Of a stretch of DNA of 64,000 nt, positions 24,611-35,273 are shown in pieces. This DNA comes from Novosphingobium sp. (GTDB lineage Bacteria; Pseudomonadota; Alphaproteobacteria; Sphingomonadales; Sphingomonadaceae): the NCBI RefSeq assembly GCF_027531025.1, contig NZ_JAPZQX010000002.1, forward strand, positions 248,001-312,000, given 5' to 3'. The notes beneath the pieces were generated by a model, which saw only the letters and a list, made by a program, of their open reading frames with translations, did no database searches and was not told where the DNA came from. How positions within the stretch are numbered: the first letter of the stretch is position 1; every line of letters begins with the position of its first letter. A program made the translations under genes and the position numbers.

Positions 24611-25027
24611 AACCTGGAAATGCTGCGCGATTTTGGCGTTAGCATCGTGCTCGATGATTATGGCACCGGCTATGCCTCGATCAGCTTTCTGCGCCGCTTC
24701 CGCTTTGAAAAGCTCAAGCTGGACCGCTCATTGATCGTCGATGCCACCGGTGATGCCGCGACGCGGACCGTCATGGCCTCCAGCGTGACCATGGCCAAGG
24801 CGCTGGGCATGCAGGTTACCGCCGAAGGCATCGAGACCGAAGGCCAGGCCAGCATGGCCCGCATCGCCGGCTGCGATCAGATGCAGGGCTGGCTCTATTC
24901 GCGCGCCGTGCCAGCCGATGAACTGACCCGCCAACTGGCTACCGATATTGCCGCCAGTAGCGCGCTGGCCGCCAACCTTTCCTCCACCTCCGACGCGCCC
25001 CGGCGCGCCAGAGTTGGCAAACGCTAG
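24599..25027 (+). pseudogene. 5'-truncated EAL domain (c-di-GMP phosphodiesterase remnant)
   Basis: About 140 codons. The C-terminal half of an EAL domain is clear: SIVLDDYGTGYASISFL, KLKLDRSLI, VTAEGIETEGQ and QGWLYSRAV. The half with the EAL signature and the first metal ligands is absent, so no activity is expected. The only possible starts are TTG 24599 or internal ATGs, without a recognisable domain upstream. It ends six bases before the MCP gene, with which it may once have formed an operon. Confidence 0.7.
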
Positions 25028-25033
25028 GGATCC

Positions 25034-26308
25034 ATGCCGATGTCTGCCACGTCCAATTCCAAGAACTGGTTCGTCGATTTGTCGGTCTCGGGCAAGCTCA
25101 GGGTGCTGCTGCTTGCATCGAACCTGGTCACGATGCTGGTCAGCGGGGTCAGCGCCGCCACGCTGCTGGCTTTCGATGCACCGTGGACCATCATCACCCT
25201 GCCGCTGCTGGTCGCCGCGGCCAGCCTGATCTACTCGGTCTTTACCGGCCGGTATGTGATGGAGCACGTGATCCGGCCATTTGAGGACCTGGCCGACGGG
25301 ATGAACAAGATCGGCGAGGGGATCTATGACCTTGAGGTCAAGCATACCGAGCATGAGGATGAAATCGGCATGATGTGCCGCTCGCTGGAGAAGGCCAAGA
25401 AGGCCTCCTACCTGCTCAAGGACCTGCGCAAACAGGCCCAGGCCCGGCAGGAGCTCCACGCCGCGCAACTGGCCGAACTGGCGGCACGGTTTGAACGCCA
25501 GGTCAGCGAGATCGTGAACGGGGTCGCCGCCGCTTGCTCGCAGCTTGAATCGACGGCCACCGCCATGGCCGAAAGCGCCGAAGTCTCGGCTCGTCAGTCG
25601 GGCACCGTGGCCGATGCAATGGACAATGCCGCCGCCGGGGTGACGGCTGCCGCCGCCGCGACCGACGAGTTCGCCCTGTCGATCAACGAGATCAGCCGCC
25701 AGGCGTCCGGTTCGGCCGAATTGGCCCGCAAGGCTGCCGAAGCCACCCGCAAGGCCGATGCCACCATCGGCGCGCTGGCTGAATCCGCTGCGGAAGTGGG
25801 CCAGATCGTCGAGCTGATTTCCTCGATCGCCCAGCGCACCAACCTGCTCGCGCTCAATGCTTCGATCAAGGCGGCGCGCGGGGGTGAGGCCGGTCGCGGT
25901 TTTGCCATGGTGGCCGCCGAGGTGAAGGAACTGGCTGCCCAGACAGCCAAGGCGACCGAGCGCGTCGCGGTGCTGATCCAGAAGATCCAGGAAGACACCG
26001 GCACGAGCGTCACCTCGCTCCAGTCGATTGCCCGCCAGATCAACGATCTGGAGATCACTTCGGTCTCGATTGCCGCCGCGGTCGATCAGCAATCGGTCGC
26101 AGGGCAGGATCTTGCCCGCTCGATTGACCTCGCCGCGCGCAGCACCGAGCTGGTTTCAACCTCGATCGGGCAGGTCCGGTCCGGGGCGCTGGCGACGGGT
26201 GCGGAAGCCAGCCAGGTGCTGGGTTCGTCGAGCGAACTCAAGCACCAGTCGGCCGCGCTGCGCAATCAGGTCGACGATTTCCTCAATCACGTCCGCCAGG
26301 CGGCCTGA
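25034..26308 (+). CDS. Methyl-accepting chemotaxis protein without periplasmic sensor
   Basis: 424 aa. Two hydrophobic segments (about residues 23-45 and 50-72) are joined by only a few residues, so there is no periplasmic ligand domain. A HAMP-like region follows (about 73-125, [20 protein letters not shown]), then a long coiled-coil signalling domain with the hairpin tip [20 protein letters not shown]. It would control a CheA kinase from the membrane. AGGGA precedes ATG 25034; ATG 25040 is possible. It sits next to the EAL remnant, and input may come from the membrane or a partner protein. Confidence 0.92.
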   Translation: MPMSATSNSKNWFVDLSVSGKLRVLLLASNLVTMLVSGVSAATLLAFDAPWTIITLPLLVAAASLIYSVFTGRYVMEHVIRPFEDLADGMNKIGEGIYDLEVKHTEHEDEIGMMCRSLEKAKKASYLLKDLRKQAQARQELHAAQLAELAARFERQVSEIVNGVAAACSQLESTATAMAESAEVSARQSGTVADAMDNAAAGVTAAAAATDEFALSINEISRQASGSAELARKAAEATRKADATIGALAESAAEVGQIVELISSIAQRTNLLALNASIKAARGGEAGRGFAMVAAEVKELAAQTAKATERVAVLIQKIQEDTGTSVTSLQSIARQINDLEITSVSIAAAVDQQSVAGQDLARSIDLAARSTELVSTSIGQVRSGALATGAEASQVLGSSSELKHQSAALRNQVDDFLNHVRQAA

Positions 26309-26330
26309 ACCCAGCTGACCGGCGCGATCG

Positions 26331-27248
26331 TCAGCCGCGCCAGCGCCAGAACAATCGCATCCGGCGCGGCGGGCAGGTGGCCACCCGGCCTCGGCCACGC
26401 GCCTTCGCCTCGGTCACGGCAAGTTCGGCCGTACGGAGCGTCGCATCGCGGTTGCGCTCCAGCGCAGCAACGCCGATGCTGGCGGTGAAGGGCAGCTCCT
26501 CGGGCATGGCGTCTCGGGCGATCTCGGCAAGCGCTAGGCCTATGGCTTCGCCCAGGCGCATGCCTGCCGCAACGCTTTCCCCCGGCAGGATTACGGCAAA
26601 GCTCTCGCCATCGATCCGGGACAGGATGTGTTGCGAGCGCGTGATACGCCGAAGCAGGCCGGCGAAAGTTGTTAGCAAACGATCGCCCGCTTCGTGTCCG
26701 TGCCGCAGGTTGATCGCACGGAACCGGTCGAGGTCGATTAGCACCAGACAGCCATTCGTGCCCTGCCGCGCCAGGTGGTCAAGCATGGCCACAAACGCCG
26801 CGCGGTTGGTGAAGCCGGTCAGCTGATCAGTCATCGCGGCGGCAAAGGCCTCGCGCTCAAGCTCGCGCCGCTCGGCGATCGAGCGCAAGATGCATACAGC
26901 GCCAGGCAAGTGACCGTCTCCAAGAAGAACCGGATCGATCCGCAGTTCATGGTGACGTTGCCGCCGGGGCAGGTGAGCCAGTTCGACCTCGAACCAGCCG
27001 GTTCGACGTCCGTCGATCATCGCCTGTTCGAACAACGGTTTAAGTTGCTGAGGATGGCCTTGGTCAAGGTATTCCCAGAGCAATAGTCCGGGCAGGGCTT
27101 CGGCCCGCCCGCGTCGCAATCTTGCCACGGCAGCGGTCGCCTGAATGATCCGTCCGGATGCGTCGCAGGCCAGTACGATCTCCCTGCTGGCCGCTTCCCA
27201 GTGCCGATAGAGCGCGTCCTGCCCCCCGGGAACGAAATGGACCCCCAT
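26331..27248 (-). CDS. PAS-GGDEF protein with degenerate GGDEF motif
   Basis: 305 aa from ATG 27248 (AGGAAG upstream); ATG 27365 would add 39 residues with no domain. A PAS-like domain spans about 12-125. The GGDEF domain starts at MTDQLTGFTNRAAF (about 139-152). The active-site loop reads Asp213-Gly-Glu-Ser-Phe217 after ILSRI instead of GG(D/E)EF, so the substrate-binding Gly and the catalytic acidic pair are altered and cyclase activity is doubtful. It may bind GTP or act as a c-di-GMP or protein-interaction sensor. The convergent MCP gene ends 22 bases away. Confidence 0.85.
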   Translation of the reverse strand: MGVHFVPGGQDALYRHWEAASREIVLACDASGRIIQATAAVARLRRGRAEALPGLLLWEYLDQGHPQQLKPLFEQAMIDGRRTGWFEVELAHLPRRQRHHELRIDPVLLGDGHLPGAVCILRSIAERRELEREAFAAAMTDQLTGFTNRAAFVAMLDHLARQGTNGCLVLIDLDRFRAINLRHGHEAGDRLLTTFAGLLRRITRSQHILSRIDGESFAVILPGESVAAGMRLGEAIGLALAEIARDAMPEELPFTASIGVAALERNRDATLRTAELAVTEAKARGRGRVATCPPRRMRLFWRWRG

Positions 27249-27415
27249 CGTCTTCCTGCCCCTGTTGTCGGGCAGCTCCGGTCTGGTCGCATCACGCAAT
27301 GCCATCGCTGGCACAGCCCCTCGTAACATGGCCATCCCGGGCAGCCACCCACGGCGACCGGGCATGCCCCGACCGTCCTTGTTGCGATCCCTTTGAAGTT
27401 ACCGGGTCGATGCAG

Positions 27416-27442
27416 TTTTGTTAGTTTTGTAAGCTAACAAAA
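27416..27442. repeat. Perfect AT-rich inverted repeat upstream of the GGDEF gene
   Basis: TTTTGTTAG (27416-27424) and CTAACAAAA (27434-27442) are perfect inverted repeats around a 9-base loop, with further partial pairing of the flanking GCAGT and ACTGC. It lies in an unusually AT-rich 170-base gap between the PilZ-HTH stop and the GGDEF start, so it could be an operator or a terminator. Confidence 0.5.
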
Positions 27443-27539
27443 GAACTGCGAATCAGTAACTTAAGATTCATTTACCATGTTTTGTGGCAGAGTTCAGTGG
27501 CATTGTGCGGGGCTTGGCCCCTATGCGACTTGGCCAGGC

Positions 27540-28220
27540 TTACAACTCGATCAGGATGCGCACCCGTTCGGGCCTGACCCCGGCCGCCATTGCGATTCGC
27601 TGCCGCGAGCTATCGACCAGCTTGGCCAGGTCGGCGGACACGCCAACCGTATCGCCAGCTCCGGCCAGCGACTCCGGCTCGACCCCCAGCACGGCGGCCA
27701 GCGCGGTCATCCGCGAGCCGGCGGGTCGGGCGCGATCATGCTCCCAGGCCCATACGGTCGGACGGCTGACCCCAAGTGCGGCAGCAACCTGCGCTAGCGA
27801 CCAGTGGCGGGCCTGGCGTGCGGCGGCAATCCGCTGCCCAAGGGTCGATCCGGCGATCTGCGTCGCCCCTTCGGCAGCGTCCGTTTCCGGCTGTACTACC
27901 GGGGCCACGACCGAGCGGAGCTGCGCCGCGCTTAGCACGGCCCGTCCGATCGGCTCGGCGAAGCGGCAGCCGCGCAGCGTTCCACTGGCCCAGACCACTT
28001 CCGCGTCAACTGCACCGGCTTCGGGCAGGGTGATCCGCAGGCCTTCGCCCACCGCCAGTTCCTGCGCCGTCTCGATCAGCAGCCCGGTGGCCGAGATGTT
28101 GTGCACCGTCACATTGGCGGGCACGCCACCCAGCTCGCCGGAAGTTTCCAGCAGCAGTTCCCTGCGTTCAGCCCGCCCGTCGTGGTTCGGGGCGGGATCG
28201 ATCCGTCCTGCAATAGCCAT
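27540..28220 (-). CDS. PilZ domain - XRE helix-turn-helix fusion
   Basis: 226 aa. The N-terminal PilZ domain (about 10-100) keeps both c-di-GMP motifs: Arg16-x3-Arg20 and Asn41-x-Ser-x-x-Gly46 (NISATG). The C-terminal XRE-type HTH (about 126-180) reads QRIAAARQARHWSLAQVAAA and GVSRPTVWAWEHDRARPAGS. The combination predicts a DNA-binding protein that senses c-di-GMP. It is transcribed toward the GGDEF gene with a 174-base gap. Its targets are unknown; the 27416-27442 repeat is one candidate site. Domain identities are clear, signalling function is inferred. Confidence 0.88.
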   Translation of the reverse strand: MAIAGRIDPAPNHDGRAERRELLLETSGELGGVPANVTVHNISATGLLIETAQELAVGEGLRITLPEAGAVDAEVVWASGTLRGCRFAEPIGRAVLSAAQLRSVVAPVVQPETDAAEGATQIAGSTLGQRIAAARQARHWSLAQVAAALGVSRPTVWAWEHDRARPAGSRMTALAAVLGVEPESLAGAGDTVGVSADLAKLVDSSRQRIAMAAGVRPERVRILIEL

Positions 28221-28333
28221 GGGGTCTGGTCTGGCTGTGACCTGTTAATTCCGCGTTAGCGCCAGCTCGGAATGCTACGAACTTGCGAGGTAGCAGTGAT
28301 CGCGCCACAACCGGGGATAGGGAGGTACCGGGG

Positions 28334-29959
28334 ATGACGCTTTCGCTCACGTTCCATGGCGCGGCGCAGACGGTGACCGGGTCCTGTCTTGAACTGCGCC
28401 ATGGCCGGTCGCGGGTGCTGCTCGACTGCGGACTGTTCCAGGGCTCGCGCTCGCTCGAGGCGCTTAATCACGAGCCGCCGCCGTTCGATGTCGCCGGGCT
28501 TGATGCGGTGATCGTTAGCCACGCCCATATCGATCACAGCGGCCAGCTGCCGCGGCTGGCGAAGGAGGGGTATCAGGGGGCGATCTGGTGCACGCCGGAA
28601 ACCTCCGATCTGCTTGAATTCATGCTGGCCGATGCCGGGCGGATTCAAGAGGCCGAAGCCGAGCGTCGCAACCGCAGGCGTGACCGGGCGGGCGACGATC
28701 CGTTCGAGCCGATCTATACCGAAGCCGATGCCATGGCGGCCTGGCGGCTGACCCGTCCAGTCCCGCTGTGCACCTGGTTCGAACCGGGCGAAGGCTTTCG
28801 CATGCGGCTGTGGAACGCCGGGCATATCCTGGGCTCCGCCTCGGTCGAAGTCGAGGCCGGCGGCACGCGCCTGCTGTTTTCGGGCGATCTCGGGCCAAAC
28901 AACAAGGCCTTTCATCCCGACCCCGATTCCCCGGCCGGGCTGGACCATGTGATCTGCGAGAGCACCTATGGCGATCGCGCCCGCCAGCGGGTGACGATCG
29001 AGGAGCGCCGCCGCCTGCTGGAGGCCGAGATTCTGGCCGCCCGGACAAGGGGAGGAAACCTGGTAATCCCGGTCTTTGCGCTGGAGCGCACCCAGGAGTT
29101 GCTGCTGGATATCGCTGCGCTCTCTTCCAGCGGGCGGATCGGCCAGGCGATGGTCTTCGTCGATTCCCCCCTGGCCAACCGGGCGACGCTGGCCTTCCGC
29201 AAATATGCAGACCAACTGGAGGATACCGATGGACGCGACCCGTTTGGCCATCCTTCGATCCGCTATGTCAACGATGTGGCGGAATCGATGCGGCTCAACA
29301 GTGTTTCGGGCGCAATCATCCTCGCCGCTTCGGGTATGTGCGAAGCCGGGCGCATCCGCCACCACCTGTTCCACAACCTGCCGCGCCGGGATTCGACCGT
29401 GTTGTTTGTCGGGTTCCAGGCCGAAGGCTCGCTGGGCCGGGTGATCCTTGAAGGTGCCAAGCGGGTCCGGATTTCCGGGCGCGACGTGCAGGTGCGCGCC
29501 CAGATCCGCGAGATCGACAGCTATTCCGCCCATGCCGACCAGACCGAGCTGCTGGCCTGGATCGCGGCCCGCGCGCCGATCACCGGCAGCCTGTTCCTTG
29601 ATCATGGCGAGGCCGGATCGATCGCCGAGCTGCGCCGCCTGGCCGAAAGCCAGGGCCTGGCGCGCTCGCTGATCGTGCCCGAAATCGGCGAGACCTGGGA
29701 ACTGCCGCCGGGCGCCCCGGCCAAGCGGATCAAGACCGGCCGCACCGAACTGCGCCCCGCGCTGGGGCGCGACTGGCAGAACGAATATGCCGATCTTGCG
29801 ACCAGCCTGAAGCGCCGCCTGGCCAATATCCGCGATGCCGAGGCGCGCCAGAAAGCCATCGCCCAGATGCGGGCCGTGCTCGATAGCTATGCCGATTTCC
29901 GCGAGGACAAGCAGCGCCGTCGCGAAATCCGACGCGGGCAGGGGAAGGGGCGAGCTTGA
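28334..29959 (+). CDS. MBL-fold/beta-CASP ribonuclease-like protein
   Basis: 541 aa from ATG 28334, nine bases after GGGAGG. Metallo-beta-lactamase motif SHAHIDHSG (about residues 61-69), further metal ligands in GHILGS and FSGDLG, then a beta-CASP domain with ASGMCEAGRIRHHL and a C-terminal SYSAHADQTELL. This is the architecture of CPSF73-like RNA endo/exonucleases. It may process or degrade RNA in the cytoplasm. It lies directly upstream of the rpsL operon on the same strand, separated by a 278-base gap that holds a promoter and hairpins. Confidence 0.92.
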   Translation: MTLSLTFHGAAQTVTGSCLELRHGRSRVLLDCGLFQGSRSLEALNHEPPPFDVAGLDAVIVSHAHIDHSGQLPRLAKEGYQGAIWCTPETSDLLEFMLADAGRIQEAEAERRNRRRDRAGDDPFEPIYTEADAMAAWRLTRPVPLCTWFEPGEGFRMRLWNAGHILGSASVEVEAGGTRLLFSGDLGPNNKAFHPDPDSPAGLDHVICESTYGDRARQRVTIEERRRLLEAEILAARTRGGNLVIPVFALERTQELLLDIAALSSSGRIGQAMVFVDSPLANRATLAFRKYADQLEDTDGRDPFGHPSIRYVNDVAESMRLNSVSGAIILAASGMCEAGRIRHHLFHNLPRRDSTVLFVGFQAEGSLGRVILEGAKRVRISGRDVQVRAQIREIDSYSAHADQTELLAWIAARAPITGSLFLDHGEAGSIAELRRLAESQGLARSLIVPEIGETWELPPGAPAKRIKTGRTELRPALGRDWQNEYADLATSLKRRLANIRDAEARQKAIAQMRAVLDSYADFREDKQRRREIRRGQGKGRA

Positions 29960-29989
29960 TTTCCCGTGGTGGTGCCGGATGCTTAATCC

Positions 29990-30018
29990 TTGACCCTCGG
30001 CCTGTTTCCCCCTAACGG
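29990..30018 (+). promoter_or_regulatory. Candidate promoter of the rpsL operon
   Basis: TTGACC (29990-29995), a 17-base spacer and TAACGG (30013-30018) lie about 220 bases before rpsL. The -35 is good, the -10 imperfect. It implies a long 5' leader that contains two hairpins. Confidence 0.45.
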
Positions 30019-30097
30019 CGCGCATCTTCCGGACCTGTTCCGGATTGAGCTGAACATTGCCGGGGCGTCTGGTTCTGCCAGGTAATCCGTCAAAGTA

Positions 30098-30166
30098 ACC
30101 CGGTCTTTTCAGCCGGGTGGAGCGTTTTCGGCTCGCGATTGATCGCCGCAGCGGGGCTGGCCCCGC
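30098..30166 (+). promoter_or_regulatory. Two hairpins in the rpsL leader
   Basis: ACCCGG (30098-30103) pairs with CCGGGT (30113-30118) around TCTTTTCAG. Then GCGGGG (30151-30156) pairs with CCCCGC (30161-30166) around CTGG and is followed by GTTT. Both would be in the leader RNA between the proposed promoter and rpsL and could act in attenuation or translational feedback. Only the pairing is seen. Confidence 0.4.
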
Positions 30167-30237
30167 GTTTGGCGCATTCGCGATTCGTTTTCCCTTCACC
30201 TTGCTGGCGCGGCCATAACCAAGGTGAAGAGTACTTC

Positions 30238-30609
30238 ATGCCTACGATCAACCAGCTGATCCGCAAGGGTCGCGAACCGCAGAAGGCCAAGAGCAAGGTC
30301 CCTGCGATGGAACAGAACCCGCAGAAGCGCGGTGTCTGCACCCGCGTTTACACCACCACCCCGAAGAAGCCGAACTCGGCGCTCCGCAAGGTGGCGAAGA
30401 TCCGCCTGACCAACAGCCGCGAAGTCATTTCGTACATTCCGGGTGAAGGCCACAACCTGCAGGAGCACAGCGTTGTGCTGATCCGCGGCGGCCGTGTGCG
30501 CGACCTTCCGGGCGTGCGTTATCACGTGCTGCGCGGCGTGCTGGATACCCAGGGTGTCAAGGACCGCAAGCAGAGCCGTTCGAAGTACGGCGCAAAGCGT
30601 CCGAAGTAA
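30238..30609 (+). CDS. rpsL: 30S ribosomal protein S12
   Basis: 123 aa, the standard length. Starts [20 protein letters not shown] and carries [15 protein letters not shown] and [14 protein letters not shown], where streptomycin-resistance residues lie; the two key lysines (in PKKPNS and in the DRKQ tail region) look wild type. S12 sits at the decoding centre. AAGGTGAAGAG precedes the ATG. First gene of rpsL-rpsG-fusA-tuf. Confidence 0.98.
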   Translation: MPTINQLIRKGREPQKAKSKVPAMEQNPQKRGVCTRVYTTTPKKPNSALRKVAKIRLTNSREVISYIPGEGHNLQEHSVVLIRGGRVRDLPGVRYHVLRGVLDTQGVKDRKQSRSKYGAKRPK

Positions 30610-30628
30610 GGATTCACGCGTCAGCGGT

Positions 30629-30689
30629 CTTCTCCCCCATCCGGGCACCTGCACCAAGGTGATCATCGGGTGGCCGGGTGGGGGAGAGG
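30629..30689 (+). promoter_or_regulatory. Long hairpin in the rpsL-rpsG gap
   Basis: CTCCCCCATCCGG (30632-30644) pairs throughout with CCGGGTGGGGGAG (30674-30686), allowing one U-G wobble, and the helix can extend three more pairs on each side. A small CACC-AA-GGTG hairpin sits in the loop. In E. coli S7 binds the same intercistronic region to repress translation; this may be the local equivalent (inference). Confidence 0.5.
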
Positions 30690-30747
30690 GCCGGTGCCGC
30701 AAGGCGGTCACGGAAGTGATCGCCGCACTCCGAAGGAGTTGAAGCAA

Positions 30748-31218
30748 ATGTCACGTCGTCGTCGTCCCGAGAAGCGGGAAATCCTGCCCGATCCGAAGTT
30801 CAAGGATCAGGTGCTGTCGAAGTTCATGAACAACCTCATGCTCGACGGGAAGAAGTCGGTTGCCGAAAGCATCGTCTATGGTGCGCTCGAAACCATGGAA
30901 ACCCGCGCCAAGAGCGATCCGATCGCGCTGTTCCACGATGCGCTGAACAATGTGAAGCCGCAGATCGAAGTCCGCAGCCGCCGCGTTGGTGGTGCGACTT
31001 ACCAAGTGCCGGTCGAAGTCCGTCCGGAACGCGCCCAGGCGCTGGCGATCCGCTGGCTGATCACTGCCGCCCGCAACCGCAGCGAAACGACGATGGCCGC
31101 GCGCCTGTCGGGCGAGCTGCTGGATGCCGCCAACAACCGTGGCAACGCGGTGAAGAAGCGCGAAGACACCCACCGCATGGCCGACGCGAACCGCGCGTTC
31201 AGCCACTATCGCTGGTAA
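30748..31218 (+). CDS. rpsG: 30S ribosomal protein S7
   Basis: 156 aa, as expected. Starts [20 protein letters not shown] with AAGGAG nine bases upstream, and includes [21 protein letters not shown]7 starts assembly of the 30S head and binds 16S rRNA near the exit site. The upstream frame extension across the hairpin is rejected. Confidence 0.98.
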   Translation: MSRRRRPEKREILPDPKFKDQVLSKFMNNLMLDGKKSVAESIVYGALETMETRAKSDPIALFHDALNNVKPQIEVRSRRVGGATYQVPVEVRPERAQALAIRWLITAARNRSETTMAARLSGELLDAANNRGNAVKKREDTHRMADANRAFSHYRW

Positions 31219-31299
31219 GGCGTCACAACGCGGTCACATAATTGAACCAGGGGCGGGGGCCAGCAAGCGGCTCCTATCCCACTTAAGGACACCCAGACC

Positions 31300-33372
<2,073 letters not shown>

Positions 33373-33391
33373 CCGGCAAGATGATACTAGG

Positions 33392-33419
33392 GGCGGCGCC
33401 TGATTCAGCGGGCGCCGTC
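33392..33419 (+). promoter_or_regulatory. Hairpin in the fusA-tuf gap
   Basis: GGCGGCGCC (33392-33400) pairs along its length with GGCGCCGTC (33411-33419), one pair being G-U, around TGATTCAGCG. No T-run follows, so an RNA processing or stability element is more likely than a terminator. Confidence 0.4.
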
Positions 33420-33463
33420 CAAACCCCGCAGATTCAATTCCAAGCGAAAGAAGGTTTGAGACA

Positions 33464-34654
33464 ATGGCTAAGGCTAAGTTTGAGCGGACCAAGCCGCACT
33501 GCAACATCGGCACCATCGGTCACGTTGACCATGGCAAGACCACGCTGACCGCTGCGATCACGAAGGTCATGGCTGAAATCAACGGCGGTGAAGCCGTTGA
33601 CTTCGCGAACATCGACAAGGCTCCCGAAGAGCGCGAGCGTGGCATCACCATCTCGACCGCTCACGTCGAGTACGAAACCGCTGCGCGTCACTATGCGCAC
33701 GTCGACTGCCCGGGCCACGCTGACTATGTGAAGAACATGATCACCGGCGCGGCGCAGATGGACGGCGCCATCCTCGTGGTGAACGCCGCTGACGGTCCGA
33801 TGCCGCAGACCCGCGAGCACATCCTGCTGGCCCGCCAGGTCGGCGTGCCCGCCCTGGTCGTCTACATGAACAAGGTTGACCAGGTCGACGACGCCGAAAT
33901 CCTCGAGCTCGTCGAACTCGAAATCCGCGAGCTGCTGAGCTCGTATGGCTTCGACGGCGACAACATCCCCGTGATCCCGGGTTCGGCCCTGGCCGCTCTG
34001 GAAGGCCGCGACGACAACATCGGCAAGGACTCGATCGTTGCCCTGATGAACGCCGTCGACACCGCCATCCCGCAGCCGCCGCGTCCGACCGACAAGCCGT
34101 TCCTGATGCCGGTGGAAGACGTGTTCTCGATCTCGGGTCGCGGCACCGTCGTGACCGGCCGCGTCGAGACCGGTATCGTCAAGGTTGGCGACGAAGTCGA
34201 AGTGATCGGCCTCAAGGACACCCAGAAGACCGTCGTGACCGGCGTCGAAATGTTCCGCAAGCTGCTCGATCAGGGTGAAGCCGGCGACAACATCGGTGCC
34301 CTGGTTCGTGGTCTGAAGCGTGAAGACGTCGAGCGTGGCCAGGTTCTGGCCAAGCCCGGCTCGGTCACCCCGCACACCGAATTCAGCGCCGAAGTCTACG
34401 TGCTGTCGAAGGACGAAGGTGGCCGTCACACGCCGTTCTTCGCCAACTATCGCCCGCAGTTCTACTTCCGCACCACCGACGTGACCGGTGAAGTGATCCT
34501 CCCCGAGGGCACCGAAATGGTCATGCCGGGCGACAACGTTGCCCTGTCGGTCAAGCTGATCGCCCCGATCGCCATGGACGAAGGTCTGCGCTTCGCCATC
34601 CGCGAAGGCGGCCGCACCGTCGGTTCGGGCGTGGTTGCCAAGATCACGAAGTAA
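33464..34654 (+). CDS. tuf: Elongation factor Tu
   Basis: 396 aa. [14 protein letters not shown] (G1), [12 protein letters not shown] (G3) and NKVDQVDD (G4) are present, with [13 protein letters not shown] in domain II. It delivers aminoacyl-tRNA to the ribosome. Last gene of the rpsL operon, followed by a strong terminator. Only one tuf copy is visible in this window. Confidence 0.98.
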   Translation: MAKAKFERTKPHCNIGTIGHVDHGKTTLTAAITKVMAEINGGEAVDFANIDKAPEERERGITISTAHVEYETAARHYAHVDCPGHADYVKNMITGAAQMDGAILVVNAADGPMPQTREHILLARQVGVPALVVYMNKVDQVDDAEILELVELEIRELLSSYGFDGDNIPVIPGSALAALEGRDDNIGKDSIVALMNAVDTAIPQPPRPTDKPFLMPVEDVFSISGRGTVVTGRVETGIVKVGDEVEVIGLKDTQKTVVTGVEMFRKLLDQGEAGDNIGALVRGLKREDVERGQVLAKPGSVTPHTEFSAEVYVLSKDEGGRHTPFFANYRPQFYFRTTDVTGEVILPEGTEMVMPGDNVALSVKLIAPIAMDEGLRFAIREGGRTVGSGVVAKITK

Positions 34655-34686
34655 TTCGCTGATCTTCGGCTGACACCGGAAAGAAA

Positions 34687-34718
34687 GGCCCGGCTTCCGC
34701 AAGGAGGCCGGGCTTTTT
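34687..34718 (+). terminator. Rho-independent terminator after tuf
   Basis: GCCCGGC (34688-34694) pairs with GCCGGGC (34707-34713) around an inner TCC-GCAA-GGA, followed directly by TTTTT (34714-34718). It ends the rpsL-tuf transcript and separates it from the rpsJ operon. Confidence 0.9.
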
Positions 34719-34862
34719 CGTTGCCGGGAGCGCGGACAGGGCAAGGCAGCGCAGCTTGACGACCATAAGCGCATCATGTCGCCAGGGTGGCCAATTCGGT
34801 TATTTTCTTGCGCGGTTTCGGCGAGCTCGGCGGACTGGCGGGGAAGGCCGGAAATCCGCGAA

Positions 34863-34934
34863 AAAGGGGCTTGCACGAATCCTGACCCGCGTGTAGGGGC
34901 GCGGCTCGAATTCAGTCGGGGTGCAAGCCCCTTT
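34863..34934. repeat. 14-bp inverted repeat framing the rpsJ promoter
   Basis: AAAGGGGCTTGCAC (34863-34876) and GTGCAAGCCCCTTT (34921-34934) are perfect inverted repeats 44 bases apart. The left arm contains the -35 hexamer and would not be transcribed from that promoter, so a DNA-level role (protein binding or looping) is more likely than an RNA hairpin. The rest of the 307-base tuf-rpsJ gap shows nothing else beyond the terminator and promoter. Confidence 0.5.
34871..34899 (+). promoter_or_regulatory. Candidate promoter of the rpsJ operon
   Basis: TTGCAC (34871-34876), 17-base spacer, TAGGGG (34894-34899), about 60 bases before rpsJ. It is preceded by the tuf terminator, so a promoter is needed here. 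The -10 is GC-rich, as in growth-rate-controlled promoters. Confidence 0.5.
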
Positions 34935-34961
34935 GCTCTTTCTCATCGGTAGCAGGATAAA

Positions 34962-35273
34962 ATGGAAGCTCAGAATATCCGTATTCGCCTGAAGGCATTC
35001 GATCACCGCGTGCTTGACCAGGCGACCGGCGAAATCGCGGAAACCGCCCGCCGTACCGGCGCGCTGATCCGGGGCCCCATTCCTCTGCCGACCCAGATCG
35101 AGAAGTTCTGCGTCAACCGCGGCCCGCACATCGACAAGAAGTCGCGTGAGCAGTTCGAGGTGCGCACCTACAAGCGGCTGCTGGACATCGTGCAGCCGAA
35201 CGCCGCCACCGTGGACGCGCTGATGAAGCTCGACCTGGCCGCCGGTGTGAACGTCGAGATCAAGCTGGCCTAA
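34962..35273 (+). CDS. rpsJ: 30S ribosomal protein S10
   Basis: 103 aa. Begins [20 protein letters not shown] and contains [20 protein letters not shown], the loop reaching into the 30S head. S10 also acts as NusE in antitermination. AGGATAAA precedes the ATG. First gene of the S10-spc block, followed by an unusually long 232-base gap. Confidence 0.98.
   Translation: MEAQNIRIRLKAFDHRVLDQATGEIAETARRTGALIRGPIPLPTQIEKFCVNRGPHIDKKSREQFEVRTYKRLLDIVQPNAATVDALMKLDLAAGVNVEIKLA

Noticed and set aside
23953..24645. Complete sensor gene starting at ATG 24645
   Set aside because: The first 15 or so codons are antisense to the EAL remnant and family homology begins later, so the 5' end is lost.
28256..30199. 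647-codon frame antisense to the beta-CASP protein
   Set aside because: No motifs, and it covers a gene with an intact metal site.
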